Shown: one piece after another, positions 40,723 to 49,539 of the stretch
How the letters are laid out: each line of letters starts with the position of its first letter
How positions within the stretch are numbered: position 1 is the stretch's first letter
From: Thermocaproicibacter sp036741535
GTDB taxonomy: Bacteria; Bacillota; Clostridia; Oscillospirales; Acutalibacteraceae
NCBI GenBank assembly: GCA_036741535.1
Contig: DAINSB010000001.1
Span: 1 to 64,000 of the forward strand
DNA: 64,000 bases
Reading direction: 5' to 3'
Translations under genes and position numbers: made by a program
The notes under the pieces: generated by a model
Seen by the model: the letters and a program-made list of their open reading frames with translations, nothing else
Databases searched by the model: none
Told to the model about the DNA's origin: nothing

Positions 40723-41955
40723 CTATTCCGCTTTTCGGAACACAAGGCAGGCATTGTGCCCGCCGAACCCCAGGTTGGTGGAAAGCGCAAAGTCGAGCTC
40801 CGCTTTCCGCGCCGTGTTGGGGACATAGTCGAGGTCGCATTCCGGGTCCGGCACCCGGTACCCGATGGTGGGCGGGATCATGCCGTTGGTCAGCGCCAGC
40901 ACGCAGACGATCGCCTCGGCGGCGCCGGTCGCGCCGAGCATGTGGCCGGTCATGGATTTGGTGGAGCTGATCTGCGTCGAATACACCTGTTTTCCCAGCG
41001 CCTTTTTGAACGCCTTCGTCTCGATTTTGTCGTTCAGAACGGTTCCGGTCCCGTGCGCGTTGATATACAGCCGGTCGTCCGGGCCGACGCCCGCTTCTTT
41101 CACGGCTTTGCGGATCGCTTCCGCCGCGCCGATCCCCTCCGGCTGAGGGGCCGTCATGTGGTAGGCGTCGTTCGTGTTGCCGTATCCGCAGATCTCCGCA
41201 TAGACCTTCGCCCCGCGCGACACGGCGTGCCCGTATTCCTCCAGAATCAGGATCGCTCCCCCCTCGCCCATGACGAAGCCGCTCCGTTCGCGGTCGAACG
41301 GGATGGACGCCCTCGCGGGGTCCTTCGAGGTGGAAAGCGCCATGCAGTTGGAAAAGCCGGCGACGGCGAGCCCGTTGATGGTCGCTTCGGAACCCCCGGC
41401 GATCACGGCATCCGCCTCGCCGCGCTGGATCACCCGGTAGGCTTCGCCGATGGAATGGGCCGACGTGGCGCATGCGGTGACGATGCACATCGAAGGCCCT
41501 CTCGCGTTCTCCGCGACGGCGATGTTGCCCGAGGCGATGTTGGCGATCAGCTTCGGGATGAAAAACGGAGAGATCCGCCTCGGGCCGGACTTGTTCAGTT
41601 TGGTGCATTCGTCGATGAAAGTCTGCATGCCGCCGATGCCGGAACCGACGAAAACGCCGAGGCGCTCCGGCTCGACCTTTCCCCGCAGACCGCTGTCGTC
41701 CATCGCCTCCCGGGCGGCGGCCATGGCATACTGGCAGAAAAGATCGGTCTTGCGCAGCATGGCGTGTTCGATGGAATCCTCCGGGTGGAAATCCTTCACT
41801 TCCGCCGCCAGCCCGACTTTATAATCCGTGGTGTCGAACCGGGTGATGGGCCCGACGCCGCAGGTCCCGGCAAGCAGGGCCCGCCAGAACGACGGCGCGC
41901 TGTTGCCGACCGGCGTGACAGCGCCCATCCCCGTAATCACAACTCGTTTGTTCAT
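40723..41955 (-). CDS. fabF: 3-oxoacyl-ACP synthase II
   Basis: Elongating condensing enzyme. 410 residues in the thiolase fold, with catalytic triad Cys162 (VTACATSAHSIG), His301 (INAHGTGTVLND) and His338 (KSMTGHMLGATGAAE), and NLGFGGHNACLVF at the end. 25 bases upstream of accB and 18 bases after fabG. Confidence 0.97.
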   Translation of the reverse strand: MNKRVVITGMGAVTPVGNSAPSFWRALLAGTCGVGPITRFDTTDYKVGLAAEVKDFHPEDSIEHAMLRKTDLFCQYAMAAAREAMDDSGLRGKVEPERLGVFVGSGIGGMQTFIDECTKLNKSGPRRISPFFIPKLIANIASGNIAVAENARGPSMCIVTACATSAHSIGEAYRVIQRGEADAVIAGGSEATINGLAVAGFSNCMALSTSKDPARASIPFDRERSGFVMGEGGAILILEEYGHAVSRGAKVYAEICGYGNTNDAYHMTAPQPEGIGAAEAIRKAVKEAGVGPDDRLYINAHGTGTVLNDKIETKAFKKALGKQVYSTQISSTKSMTGHMLGATGAAEAIVCVLALTNGMIPPTIGYRVPDPECDLDYVPNTARKAELDFALSTNLGFGGHNACLVFRKAE

Positions 41956-41973
41956 ATGAATCCTCCCGATGGG

Positions 41974-42720
41974 TCAGATGCAAAGGCCGCCGTCCACGCG
42001 GATGACTTCGCCCGTCAGATACGACGCGCCCTCCCCCGCGAGAAAAACCGCAAGGCTGGCCACGTCTTCCGGCTTTCCCGCGCGTTTCATGGGGATGGAG
42101 GACACGATGGCGTCCCGCGCCTTGTCGCCGAGCTTCCGCGTCATGTCCGTGTCGATAAAACCCGGCGCGATGGCGTTGCAGGTCACACCGCGCCCGGCCA
42201 GCTCCCGCGCCACGGTCTTGGTCAGGCCGATCAGCCCCGCCTTGGCCGAAGCGTAATTCGCCTGCCCCGCGTTCCCCGTCAGCGCCGCGACGGAGCTGAT
42301 ATTGATGATCCTGCCCGTGCGGCGGTGCAGGAAATGGTGGTAACAGTGCCGGATCATATGAAAAGCGCCCTTGAGGTTCGTGTCGATCACCGCGTCGAAA
42401 TCCTCTTCCTTCATCGTGGCGGTGAGGCCGTCGCGCGTGATGCCGGCGTTGTTGACGAGGATGTCGATCTTGCCGAAGTCCCTGAGGATCTCCTCCACCA
42501 CCGCCTTCGTCGCCTCAAAATCCGACACGTCGCATCGGTACGCCCGGCAGCGGACGGAAGATTCCGAAGCCAGCGCGCACGTCTCTTCGGCGGCCTTTTC
42601 GTTCCCGGCGAAAATCACGGCGACATCCGCGCCGCTTTCCGCCATCTTCAGGGAAATCGCCCGGCCGATCCCGCGCGACCCGCCCGTGACGACCGCCACC
42701 TGACCGGTCAGTCCGCTCAT
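41974..42720 (-). CDS. fabG: 3-oxoacyl-ACP reductase
   Basis: NADPH-dependent SDR that reduces 3-oxoacyl-ACP. 248 residues: VTGGSRGIGRAI cofactor loop, NNAGITRDGL, and catalytic Ser142/143, Tyr156 and Lys160 (INISSVAAL, NYASAKAG). The open frame extends upstream through fabD to 42903, but the ATG at 42720 overlaps the fabD stop (ATGA) behind AGGAGG and matches the family start. Confidence 0.97.
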   Translation of the reverse strand: MSGLTGQVAVVTGGSRGIGRAISLKMAESGADVAVIFAGNEKAAEETCALASESSVRCRAYRCDVSDFEATKAVVEEILRDFGKIDILVNNAGITRDGLTATMKEEDFDAVIDTNLKGAFHMIRHCYHHFLHRRTGRIINISSVAALTGNAGQANYASAKAGLIGLTKTVARELAGRGVTCNAIAPGFIDTDMTRKLGDKARDAIVSSIPMKRAGKPEDVASLAVFLAGEGASYLTGEVIRVDGGLCI

Positions 42721-43655
42721 ATCCGTTCCTCCTTTTCGCGTAAAGCGGAAACCGCTTCCCGCAGCGTTTCCGCATCCTCCACATGACGGATGCGCACGCC
42801 CGGCAGCGTTTTTTTCACAAGCCCGCTCAAAACCTTGCCGGGGCCGACCTCCACGAAGGTGTCGATCCCCATGGAACGCAGGTTCTCCAGAACTTTCCTC
42901 CAAAGCACGGGGTGGTTGATCTGACGGACGATATGGTCCCGGATGTTCTCCGCATCCGCATCATACCGCCCCGCCGTGCAGTCGGAGAAGACGGGGATGC
43001 CGGGCGCCCGGACGGGAACGGCCGCCAGCACGTCGCGCAGCTTTTCCGCGGCGGGGTCCATGAACGGCGAATGGAACGCCCCGCTGACGGCGAGCTGGAC
43101 CGTTCTCCCGCCTGCCGCCGCGGCATCGGCGCAGAACGCTTTCAGTTCTTCCAAGTCGCCGGCGACGGCCACCTGCCCCGGGCAGTTATAGTTGACCGGG
43201 TACACGCGCCGATACCGTCGGCAGAGCTCTTCCACCGTCTCGTCCGTGAGTTTCAGGACCGCCGCCATCCCGCCGCCGTCCCGCTGCGCGGCCTCGTTCA
43301 TGAAAAAACCGCGCCTGCAGACAAAGGAAAAACCGTCCTCCGGCGAGAAGACGCCGGAAAAGGTCAGCGCCGCAATCTCGCCGAGCGAAAAGCCGGCGAC
43401 GGCGTCCGGTCGCATGCCGGCTTCACGCAGAGCTTCCGCGGCGGCAAGATCGACGCAGTACACGCACGGCTGCGTGTTGACCGTAAGGGAAAGCTCCTCT
43501 TTCGGCGCCGTGAAGCATTGACGCGAGGTGCCGGGGCGGATCCCGTCCGCGAGACGAAAGACCTCCGCGGCGGCGCGGGAACAGTCGGCGAGGCTTTTAC
43601 CCATCCCGGTATTCTGGGTCCCCTGTCCGCTGAAAAGGAACGCTACTTTACCCAT
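42717..43655 (-). CDS. fabD: Malonyl-CoA:ACP transacylase
   Basis: 312 residues. N-terminal FLFSGQGTQNTGMGK, nucleophile Ser90 in VAGFSLGEIAAL (a Phe replaces the more common His of GHSLG), and His195 in SGAFHSPFM. Overlaps fabK by 13 bases upstream and fabG by four downstream. Confidence 0.96.
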   Translation of the reverse strand: MGKVAFLFSGQGTQNTGMGKSLADCSRAAAEVFRLADGIRPGTSRQCFTAPKEELSLTVNTQPCVYCVDLAAAEALREAGMRPDAVAGFSLGEIAALTFSGVFSPEDGFSFVCRRGFFMNEAAQRDGGGMAAVLKLTDETVEELCRRYRRVYPVNYNCPGQVAVAGDLEELKAFCADAAAAGGRTVQLAVSGAFHSPFMDPAAEKLRDVLAAVPVRAPGIPVFSDCTAGRYDADAENIRDHIVRQINHPVLWRKVLENLRSMGIDTFVEVGPGKVLSGLVKKTLPGVRIRHVEDAETLREAVSALREKEERI

Positions 43656-44590
43656 TTTTTCGCACCGTCCAAAAGGGATTCGGCCTCCGCGAAGATTTCC
43701 TCTATGATCTCGGCCGCGGTCTGCTCCTTCTTGACCAGGCCGGCGATCTCGCCCGCGAGGAAGCAGCCGTGCTCGGCGTCCCCTTCCCGCGCGGCGCGGC
43801 GGAGGGCGCCGGCGCCGAGTTTCTCTAATTCCTGGACGGAGACGCCCGCGTCCCGCTCTTTCTTTTCAAACTCTCTGGAAAAAGGCGTTTTGAGCGACCG
43901 CACGGGATCGCCGGTCCGTTCCCCCGTCACAACGGTGTCGAGCTCGTTCGCCTTCAGAATCTTGTCTTTGTAGACCTGGCTGATGGTGCATTCTTTCGCC
44001 ACGAGGAACCGCGTGCCAAGCTGGACCCCCGACGCGCCGAGCATCAGCGCCGCGGCGACCCCCCGGCCGTCGCCGATGCCGCCCGCGGCGAGCACCGGGA
44101 TGCTGACGGAATCGCAGACCTGCGGCAGGAGCGCCATGGTATGCAGCCTGCCGATATGCCCGCCGCTCTCGGCTCCCTCAGCGACAACGGCGCAGGCCCC
44201 GCGCTTTTCCGCAAGCCGCGCAAAGCCGGTCGAGGCGACGACCGGGACCACCTTGATACCGGCGGCGAGCCAATCCGGCATATATTTCGCCGGGTTCCCC
44301 GCGCCCGTGGTCACGACGGGGACCTTCTCCTCCGCGACGACCTGCGCCACTTCCGCCACAAAGGGGCTCATCAGCATGACGTTGACGCCGAAAGGCTTCG
44401 AGGTCATCTGCCGACATCTGCGGATCTCCGCGCGGAGCTGTTCGCCGTTGGAGTTCATGCCCGCGATGATGCCCAGCCCGCCGGCATTGGAAACCGCGGA
44501 GGCGAGGGACGCGTCCGCCACCCACGCCATGCCGCCCTGAAAGATCGGGTATTGAATCTGCAGCAGGTCGCAGATCTCAGTTTTTATCAT
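43643..44590 (-). CDS. fabK: Enoyl-ACP reductase II, FMN-dependent
   Basis: 315 residues in a TIM barrel of the NMO/FabK family. Blocks: YPIFQGGMAWVADASLASAVS near the start, VVTTGAGNPAKYMPDW, AEGAESGGHIG with the active-site His, and AAGGIGDGRGVAAALMLGASG (FMN phosphate site). It replaces the triclosan-sensitive FabI as the enoyl reductase. Overlaps fabD and lies 27 bases after fabH, leaving no room for acpP. Confidence 0.96.
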   Translation of the reverse strand: MIKTEICDLLQIQYPIFQGGMAWVADASLASAVSNAGGLGIIAGMNSNGEQLRAEIRRCRQMTSKPFGVNVMLMSPFVAEVAQVVAEEKVPVVTTGAGNPAKYMPDWLAAGIKVVPVVASTGFARLAEKRGACAVVAEGAESGGHIGRLHTMALLPQVCDSVSIPVLAAGGIGDGRGVAAALMLGASGVQLGTRFLVAKECTISQVYKDKILKANELDTVVTGERTGDPVRSLKTPFSREFEKKERDAGVSVQELEKLGAGALRRAAREGDAEHGCFLAGEIAGLVKKEQTAAEIIEEIFAEAESLLDGAKKWVK

Positions 44591-44617
44591 CCTTTTCTCT
44601 CCTTTTCAACGATTCCG

Positions 44618-45574
44618 TCATCCCCACCGGATGACGCAGGCCCCGGAGGTCAGTCCGCCGCCGAACGCGACCAGCGCCAGAAGGTCGCCGCTGTGAAAGG
44701 TCTGCTTCCGGTTGAACTCGTCCATCAGAATCGGAATGGCCGCCGAAGATATGTTTCCGTAATGCTCTATGTTGCAGCAGTATTTCTCCGCCGGGATCCT
44801 CAGCCTTTTTCTGGCCGACTCGATGATGCGCAGGTTTGCCTGATGCGGCAGGACCCACGTGATGTCCTCCTGCGAAAGGCCCGCGTCCCGGATCGCGGCC
44901 TCGAGCTGAGAGGCCATTTCGCCGACGGCGAATTTGTAGACGTCGTGCCCGCGCCACGTAAGGACCGGCGCGGGTTTCGGCGCGCGGTTGAACGGCGAAT
45001 TCCCACTCACGTTCGGGATGAACATGATCTCCCGGTTGCCCTGGGCGGAAATGCGGATGGAGAGCAGGTTGTCGCCCTCCCCGAGCACCACGGCCCCCGC
45101 GCCGTCACCGAACAGCACACAGGTGGAGCGGTCTTTCCAGTCCAGCAGCTTCGACATGTTCTCACAGGAGACGATCAGCACCCTCCTGACGCATCCCCGC
45201 TCGAAAAATCCGTCCGCGATGTCGAGCGCATAGAGAAAACCCGTGCAGGCGGCGTTGATGTCGAACGCGGGGCAATGGGCGCCCAGCCGCTCCTGCAGCA
45301 CGCAGGCGAGCGAGGGGGTGAAATAATCGCCCCGGATCGTGGAGCAGATGATCAGATCGAGCTCCGACGCCTTGACGCCCGCCTGCTCGAGCGCGGACCG
45401 GCCGGCGGCCTCGGCGACATCGCTGATGGTTTCGTCCGTGCAGACATAGCGGCTCTTGATTCCGGTCCTCGAATAAATCCATTCGTCCGAAGTTTCCACG
45501 ATCTCTGCAAGATCGTCATTCGTTCGGGCGCACTTGGGATGTGCGCTTCCCGTACCCAGTATTTTAAAATTCAT
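44618..45574 (-). CDS. fabH: 3-oxoacyl-ACP synthase III
   Basis: Initiates fatty-acid synthesis by condensing an acyl-CoA primer with malonyl-ACP. 318 residues with triad Cys110 (NAACTGFLYALDIA), His244 (VLPHQANLRI) and Asn274 (HYGNISSAAI), plus GGGLTSGACVIRWG at the C-terminus. Ribosome site GGAGGAG before the ATG. A 106-base spacer separates it from the acyl-CoA ligase gene upstream and could hold a promoter (a TACAAT-type -10 on the minus strand near 45650). Confidence 0.97.
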   Translation of the reverse strand: MNFKILGTGSAHPKCARTNDDLAEIVETSDEWIYSRTGIKSRYVCTDETISDVAEAAGRSALEQAGVKASELDLIICSTIRGDYFTPSLACVLQERLGAHCPAFDINAACTGFLYALDIADGFFERGCVRRVLIVSCENMSKLLDWKDRSTCVLFGDGAGAVVLGEGDNLLSIRISAQGNREIMFIPNVSGNSPFNRAPKPAPVLTWRGHDVYKFAVGEMASQLEAAIRDAGLSQEDITWVLPHQANLRIIESARKRLRIPAEKYCCNIEHYGNISSAAIPILMDEFNRKQTFHSGDLLALVAFGGGLTSGACVIRWG

Positions 45575-45680
45575 GTCTCCTCCACTGCCGTTTCCGCAGC
45601 CGTCATCCGGGCGAAAACCGGCAGCAATTGTTTTATCATTTCCCCAATTGTACCAATTTTTCCATATGTTATTTTTCTTT

Positions 45681-47438
45681 TCAGAAATATTTTTTCATTT
45701 TGCATAGACCTGAGGGACGGCTGCGGGCCGTTTTTTCCCGGATCTCGGAACGGGACCGGTCTTTCCGATCGGGGCTTTTCCCGACCTCCCGCCGTCCGGG
45801 ATTCCCGACCCGTTTCGCGACAATCTCGCGGAGGCGGTATTTCTGGATCTTCCCGCTCGCCGTGACCGGAAACTCCTTCATGAAACAGACGTACTTCGGC
45901 ACCTTGTGCCGGGCGAGCTGCGCGGCGACATAGTCGCGGATCTCGTCGCCCGTGGCGGACATCCCCGGCTTCAGGATGATGCAGGCCGCGATCTCTTCCC
46001 CGTATTCCTCGCTGGGCACGCCGACCACCTGAACGTCCCGGACGGCCGGGTGGGAATACAGGAATTCCTCGATCTCTTTCGGATAGATATTCTCCCCCCC
46101 GCGGATGATCATATCCTTGATGCGGCCCGTAATGCGGTAATATCCGTTCTTGTCGACGCAGGCGAGGTCCCCCGTGTGAAGCCAGCCCTCCGGGTCGATG
46201 ACCCGCGCGGTCTCTTCCGGCATCTTATAGTACCCTTTCATCGTATTGTAGCCGCGGGAGCAGAACTCCCCCGGCACCCCCACCGGCTGCTCCCGGCCGG
46301 TCTTCGGGTCCACGATCCTGGTCTCGACGCCCGGCATCGCCTTTCCCACCGTGCGGACGCGGAGCTCCAGCGGGTCGCCGGTGGTCGTCATCGTGCTGGC
46401 GGGGGAAGACTCCGTCTCGCCGTAGGTGATGGTGATCTCCCTCATGTGCATTTCGTCGACCACCTTGCGCATGATTTTTTCCGGGCACGGGGAGCCGGCC
46501 ATGATCCCCGTGCGCAGCTTCGCGAAGCGATGGTTCCGGAACTCCGAATGCTCCAGCATCGCGATGAACATGGTGGGGACGCCGTGGACCGCCGTGCAGC
46601 CTTCGCGGTCGATCGCATCCATCACGACGGTCGGCCTGAAGTGCTCCACCGGCACCATGGAGGTGCTGTGGGTCAGGCACGCCATCACGCCCAGCACCAG
46701 CCCGAAACAGTGGAAAAAGGGAACGGGGATGCACAGTTTGTCCTTTTCGGTCAGTTTCATGCAGTCCCCGATCCCTTTGCCGTTGTTGAGGATATTGTAG
46801 TGAGTCAGCATCACGCCTTTCGGGAATCCCGTGGTCCCCGACGTGTACTGCATGTCGATCACGTCCTGTGCGTCCAGCGACGACTCCACGCGGCGGTACT
46901 CCTCCTCGCTGAATCCGCCGCCGAGGCGGAACAGGTCCTCGAAGCGATAAGTCCCCGGCACGGGGCGCCCGCCGACATGGATCACGCTTTTGAGGAACGG
47001 AAGCGACGGTTCGTGCAGATGCCCCGGCGCGCTGTTTTTCAGGCTCGGGCAGACCGCGTTCAAGGTCTCGAAATAATCGTTTCCCTTGAAGCCGTCGATC
47101 AGCACGAGGGCTTTCGCGTCGGACTGTTCCAGCAGGTACTCCAGCTCATATTTTTTGTAATTGGTGTTGACGGTGACCAGCACCGCTCCGATCTTCGCGG
47201 TCGCAAACAGCGTGATGAGCCATTCCGGGACATTGGTCGCCCAGATCGCCACATGGTCGCCCTTGCCGATGCCGATGGCCAGAAGCCCCCTTGCGGCAAG
47301 GTCGCATTCTTCCCGGAATTCCCGCCACGTCCTGCGGTAGGGGCGGTCGACATAGGCCACGGCCTCCCGGTCCGGATAGTGCGCCGCAACCCGGTCGAGC
47401 TGTTGCCCGATCGTAAGGTTCAACATGTTCTGCATCAT
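45681..47438 (-). CDS. Acyl-CoA synthetase (AMP-forming, FadD/YngI-like)
   Basis: Activates a carboxylic acid, probably a medium- or long-chain fatty acid, to its CoA thioester. About 585 residues: P-loop MQYTSGTTGFPKGVML, ITYGETESSP (A5), LHTGDLACVDKNGYYRITGRIKD (A7/A8), and the catalytic lysine in FPVTASGKIQKYRLRE. About 35 residues beyond the normal end are Arg/Lys-rich. A TTG opens the frame one codon earlier; AAGGGA supports the ATG at 47438. Its place before fabH suggests priming or salvage of fatty acids, but exact substrates are unknown. Confidence 0.9.
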   Translation of the reverse strand: MMQNMLNLTIGQQLDRVAAHYPDREAVAYVDRPYRRTWREFREECDLAARGLLAIGIGKGDHVAIWATNVPEWLITLFATAKIGAVLVTVNTNYKKYELEYLLEQSDAKALVLIDGFKGNDYFETLNAVCPSLKNSAPGHLHEPSLPFLKSVIHVGGRPVPGTYRFEDLFRLGGGFSEEEYRRVESSLDAQDVIDMQYTSGTTGFPKGVMLTHYNILNNGKGIGDCMKLTEKDKLCIPVPFFHCFGLVLGVMACLTHSTSMVPVEHFRPTVVMDAIDREGCTAVHGVPTMFIAMLEHSEFRNHRFAKLRTGIMAGSPCPEKIMRKVVDEMHMREITITYGETESSPASTMTTTGDPLELRVRTVGKAMPGVETRIVDPKTGREQPVGVPGEFCSRGYNTMKGYYKMPEETARVIDPEGWLHTGDLACVDKNGYYRITGRIKDMIIRGGENIYPKEIEEFLYSHPAVRDVQVVGVPSEEYGEEIAACIILKPGMSATGDEIRDYVAAQLARHKVPKYVCFMKEFPVTASGKIQKYRLREIVAKRVGNPGRREVGKSPDRKDRSRSEIREKTARSRPSGLCKMKKYF

Positions 47439-47527
47439 CAAAAGTCCCTTCCCTTTCTGTCAAGACCATATCCGCGTTTCATGACCCTTTCCCTTCAATT
47501 TCTGCCGCTTTCTCCGCAATTTTTAAC

Positions 47528-47563
47528 AGATTATCTATCATATTCGTATGAATGATATTATCT
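47528..47563. promoter_or_regulatory. Imperfect dyad upstream of the acyl-CoA synthetase gene, candidate operator
   Basis: 36 bases with two-fold symmetry around ATTCGTATGAAT, flanked by TATCAT and GATATTATCT. It lies about 90 bases before the start. TGAATGA-type half sites recall FadR-family operators, but this is only resemblance. Confidence 0.4.
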
Positions 47564-48100
47564 AGTAACAATAACGGTATTATAGCACGATTCCTTTATG
47601 GCGATCAAGAAAAAAATGGATTTCGGCAATAATCCATAATTCGTCTATAATTTTTCCATATCCTTCCCGTTATTCATGCATACTAGATAAAAAGCGGAGC
47701 GGCCGGCGGGTTTTGGTTTCGCTTATTTCGGGCGCAGGTCATATTTTTTGAATTTTCCGGGATAAAATGTGGCAAAGCTGAATAAGAATACATCGGCTTC
47801 CTTCGGAGAAAAAGCGGGAAACGGATTGACAGATTCCCATTCCTGCTCTATGATAATGATCACTGTAATATTTTTCATTTTCTGGTAAAATTCTTCGGGT
47901 TCAGACAGAAATCCCCCGGATCCTGTCCTTCGTAAGTCGGTCGGATTTGTTAAATTAAAATAAATATTGTTTTTTTTTATTTTATTTTTTGTTTTATATT
48001 GAAAGATTACATCAGAGAGAATACAATAGGGGTGGAGAAAATCCTTTCTTTCGCTTACACGACAGTCCTCATTTCGGTGGACTTTTACCATCTTTTCACA
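47564..48100. other. Gene-free AT-rich region with a plus-strand promoter
   Basis: No reading frame I trust. It is AT-rich, with T-runs around 47969-48000. A plus-strand promoter (TTGAAA 47999-48004, 17 bases, TACAAT 48022-48027) would start a transcript near 48034 that runs into the palindrome at 48101-48142. Confidence 0.5.
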
Positions 48101-48142
48101 AACGGAAAACGCCTTCAGCATGTGCTGAAGGCGTTTTCCGTT
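48101..48142. terminator. 42-base near-perfect palindrome, probable bidirectional terminator
   Basis: Twenty-base arms (48101-48120 and 48123-48142) pair perfectly around a two-base centre. The arm carries TTTTCCGTT on one side and AACGGAAAA on the other. It would end a transcript of about 110 bases from the promoter at 47999. Confidence 0.6.
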
Positions 48143-48274
48143 GTCGCCGAAGATACTTTCCCGCGGAAAAGGAATGTTTTCACCATTCGGATCCATACTA
48201 TTTTAGCGGTATATGCCCCCGAAAAACGTTTTATTTTTTCCGCGCGAAGGGGGATTCGCGACCGGATGGAAAAT

Positions 48275-48300
48275 AAGTTGACATAACTTAGTTGACATAA
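48275..48300. repeat. Tandem TTGACATAA motif upstream of the GH130 gene
   Basis: AGTTGACATAA occurs twice in a row with a short spacer; the second copy contains the -35 box of the promoter. It could be a duplicated -35 or an activator site. Confidence 0.55.
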
Positions 48301-48320
48301 TTTTTAATTCGATATAAAAT
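48292..48320 (+). promoter_or_regulatory. Promoter of the GH130-NTP-GT4 module
   Basis: -35 TTGACA (48292-48297), 17-base spacer, -10 TAAAAT (48315-48320): near consensus, about 80 bases before the GH130 start. Confidence 0.85.
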
Positions 48321-48402
48321 AGAAGTATGCTTAGCACTCATAATAGCTGAGTGCCAGAGCTTCATGGCTGCCTGCAAATCCAATGGAAAGGGACTGATCA
48401 GC

Positions 48403-49404
48403 ATGCAATCTTCTTTTAAAACGCGGTTGAGAAATACCGACAACACCTACAAGGAGCTGTTCGTCCGGTATCCCAATAACCCGATTCTAACCGCCAAAGA
48501 TTGGCCTTATGCAGCCAACACCGTGTTCAATCCCGCGGCGACGATTTTTAACGGCAAGACGCTTCTGCTGGCCCGTGTGGAGGACCGGCGGGGATTTTCC
48601 CATTTTACAAAAGCCATCAGCGACGACGGCATCACGAACTGGCAGATCGACAAATGGCCGACCCTCGAAGCGAACCCCAATTACCCGGAAGAGGCCTGGG
48701 GCATCGAGGACCCGCGCATCACCCGCATTGACGAGCTCGACTGCTGGGCCGTGGTCTACACCTCGTTCTCCTACTCCGGCCCCACCGTCTCGCTCGCCCT
48801 GACGAAGGATTTCGCCTCGTTCGAGAAAAAAGGCTCCATCATGCCGCCGGAAGACAAGGACGCGGCCATTTTCCCGAAAAAGTTCAAGAACAAATGGCTT
48901 CTGATCCACCGGCCGATCGGTGCCCATCTCGGCAGCACGGTGCCGGTCGGCCCCGGAGCACATATGTGGGCGTCTTTTTCGACGGACCTGAAATACTGGG
49001 GCGACCACAGCATCCTGATCAACGCCCGCAACGGCGGCTGGTGGGACGCGAACAAGGTCGGCCTCTGCGCGCAGCCGCTGGAGACTCCGGAGGGCTGGCT
49101 CATCCTGTACCACGGCGTAAGGCAGACGGCGTCCGGCTCCCTGTACCGGCTGGGGCTCGCTCTGCTGGATCTGGAAAACCCGCTGAAGGTGTTGCGCCGG
49201 AGCGATGAATGGATTTTCGGGCCGGAGGAATCCTATGAACGGGAGGGTGACGTCCGCGACGTCGTTTTTCCCTGCGGATGGGTGCTCAACAAAGAGGCGG
49301 GAACCGTTCGGATGTACTACGGAGCGGCCGACACCTGTATCTGTCTTGCCACCGCATCGCTGAACGATCTTTTGGAATATATCAAAAGCTGTCCCGAACA
49401 ATAA
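48403..49404 (+). CDS. GH130 family glycoside phosphorylase/hydrolase (beta-mannoside type)
   Basis: Five-bladed propeller enzyme of the GH130 family, whose known members phosphorolyse or hydrolyse beta-mannosides. In 333 residues: RYPNNPILTAKDWPYAANTVFNPAA at the start, LLLARVEDRRGFSH, the catalytic Asp in GIEDPRITRIDE (about 104), the GAHMWASFSTDLKYWG strand, NGGWWDANKVGLCAQPLETPEG and ILYHGV. The frame opens at 48364; AAAGGGA nine bases upstream supports the ATG at 48403. First gene of a module with a nucleotidyltransferase and a GT4. Exact linkage and phosphate use are not predictable from sequence alone. Confidence 0.9.
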   Translation: MQSSFKTRLRNTDNTYKELFVRYPNNPILTAKDWPYAANTVFNPAATIFNGKTLLLARVEDRRGFSHFTKAISDDGITNWQIDKWPTLEANPNYPEEAWGIEDPRITRIDELDCWAVVYTSFSYSGPTVSLALTKDFASFEKKGSIMPPEDKDAAIFPKKFKNKWLLIHRPIGAHLGSTVPVGPGAHMWASFSTDLKYWGDHSILINARNGGWWDANKVGLCAQPLETPEGWLILYHGVRQTASGSLYRLGLALLDLENPLKVLRRSDEWIFGPEESYEREGDVRDVVFPCGWVLNKEAGTVRMYYGAADTCICLATASLNDLLEYIKSCPEQ

Positions 49405-49539
49405 TTTTTTTAATTTTTTTTCAATTCCTGAATAATCGATTTTTTCCGCCGGCAGAAAACCGGCGGAAAGAAATTCTGCGATAAATCGACCATGTCAGAA
49501 ATGATATGATGAAGTTACAGAAAATTAGGAGGATAAACC

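Noticed and set aside
47723..48196. A 157-codon minus-strand frame before the GH130 gene
   Set aside because: Its first part translates the 42-base palindrome, it has no ribosome site at any ATG, and its composition is unlike neighbouring proteins. The last 50 codons could be a remnant, but I cannot support it.
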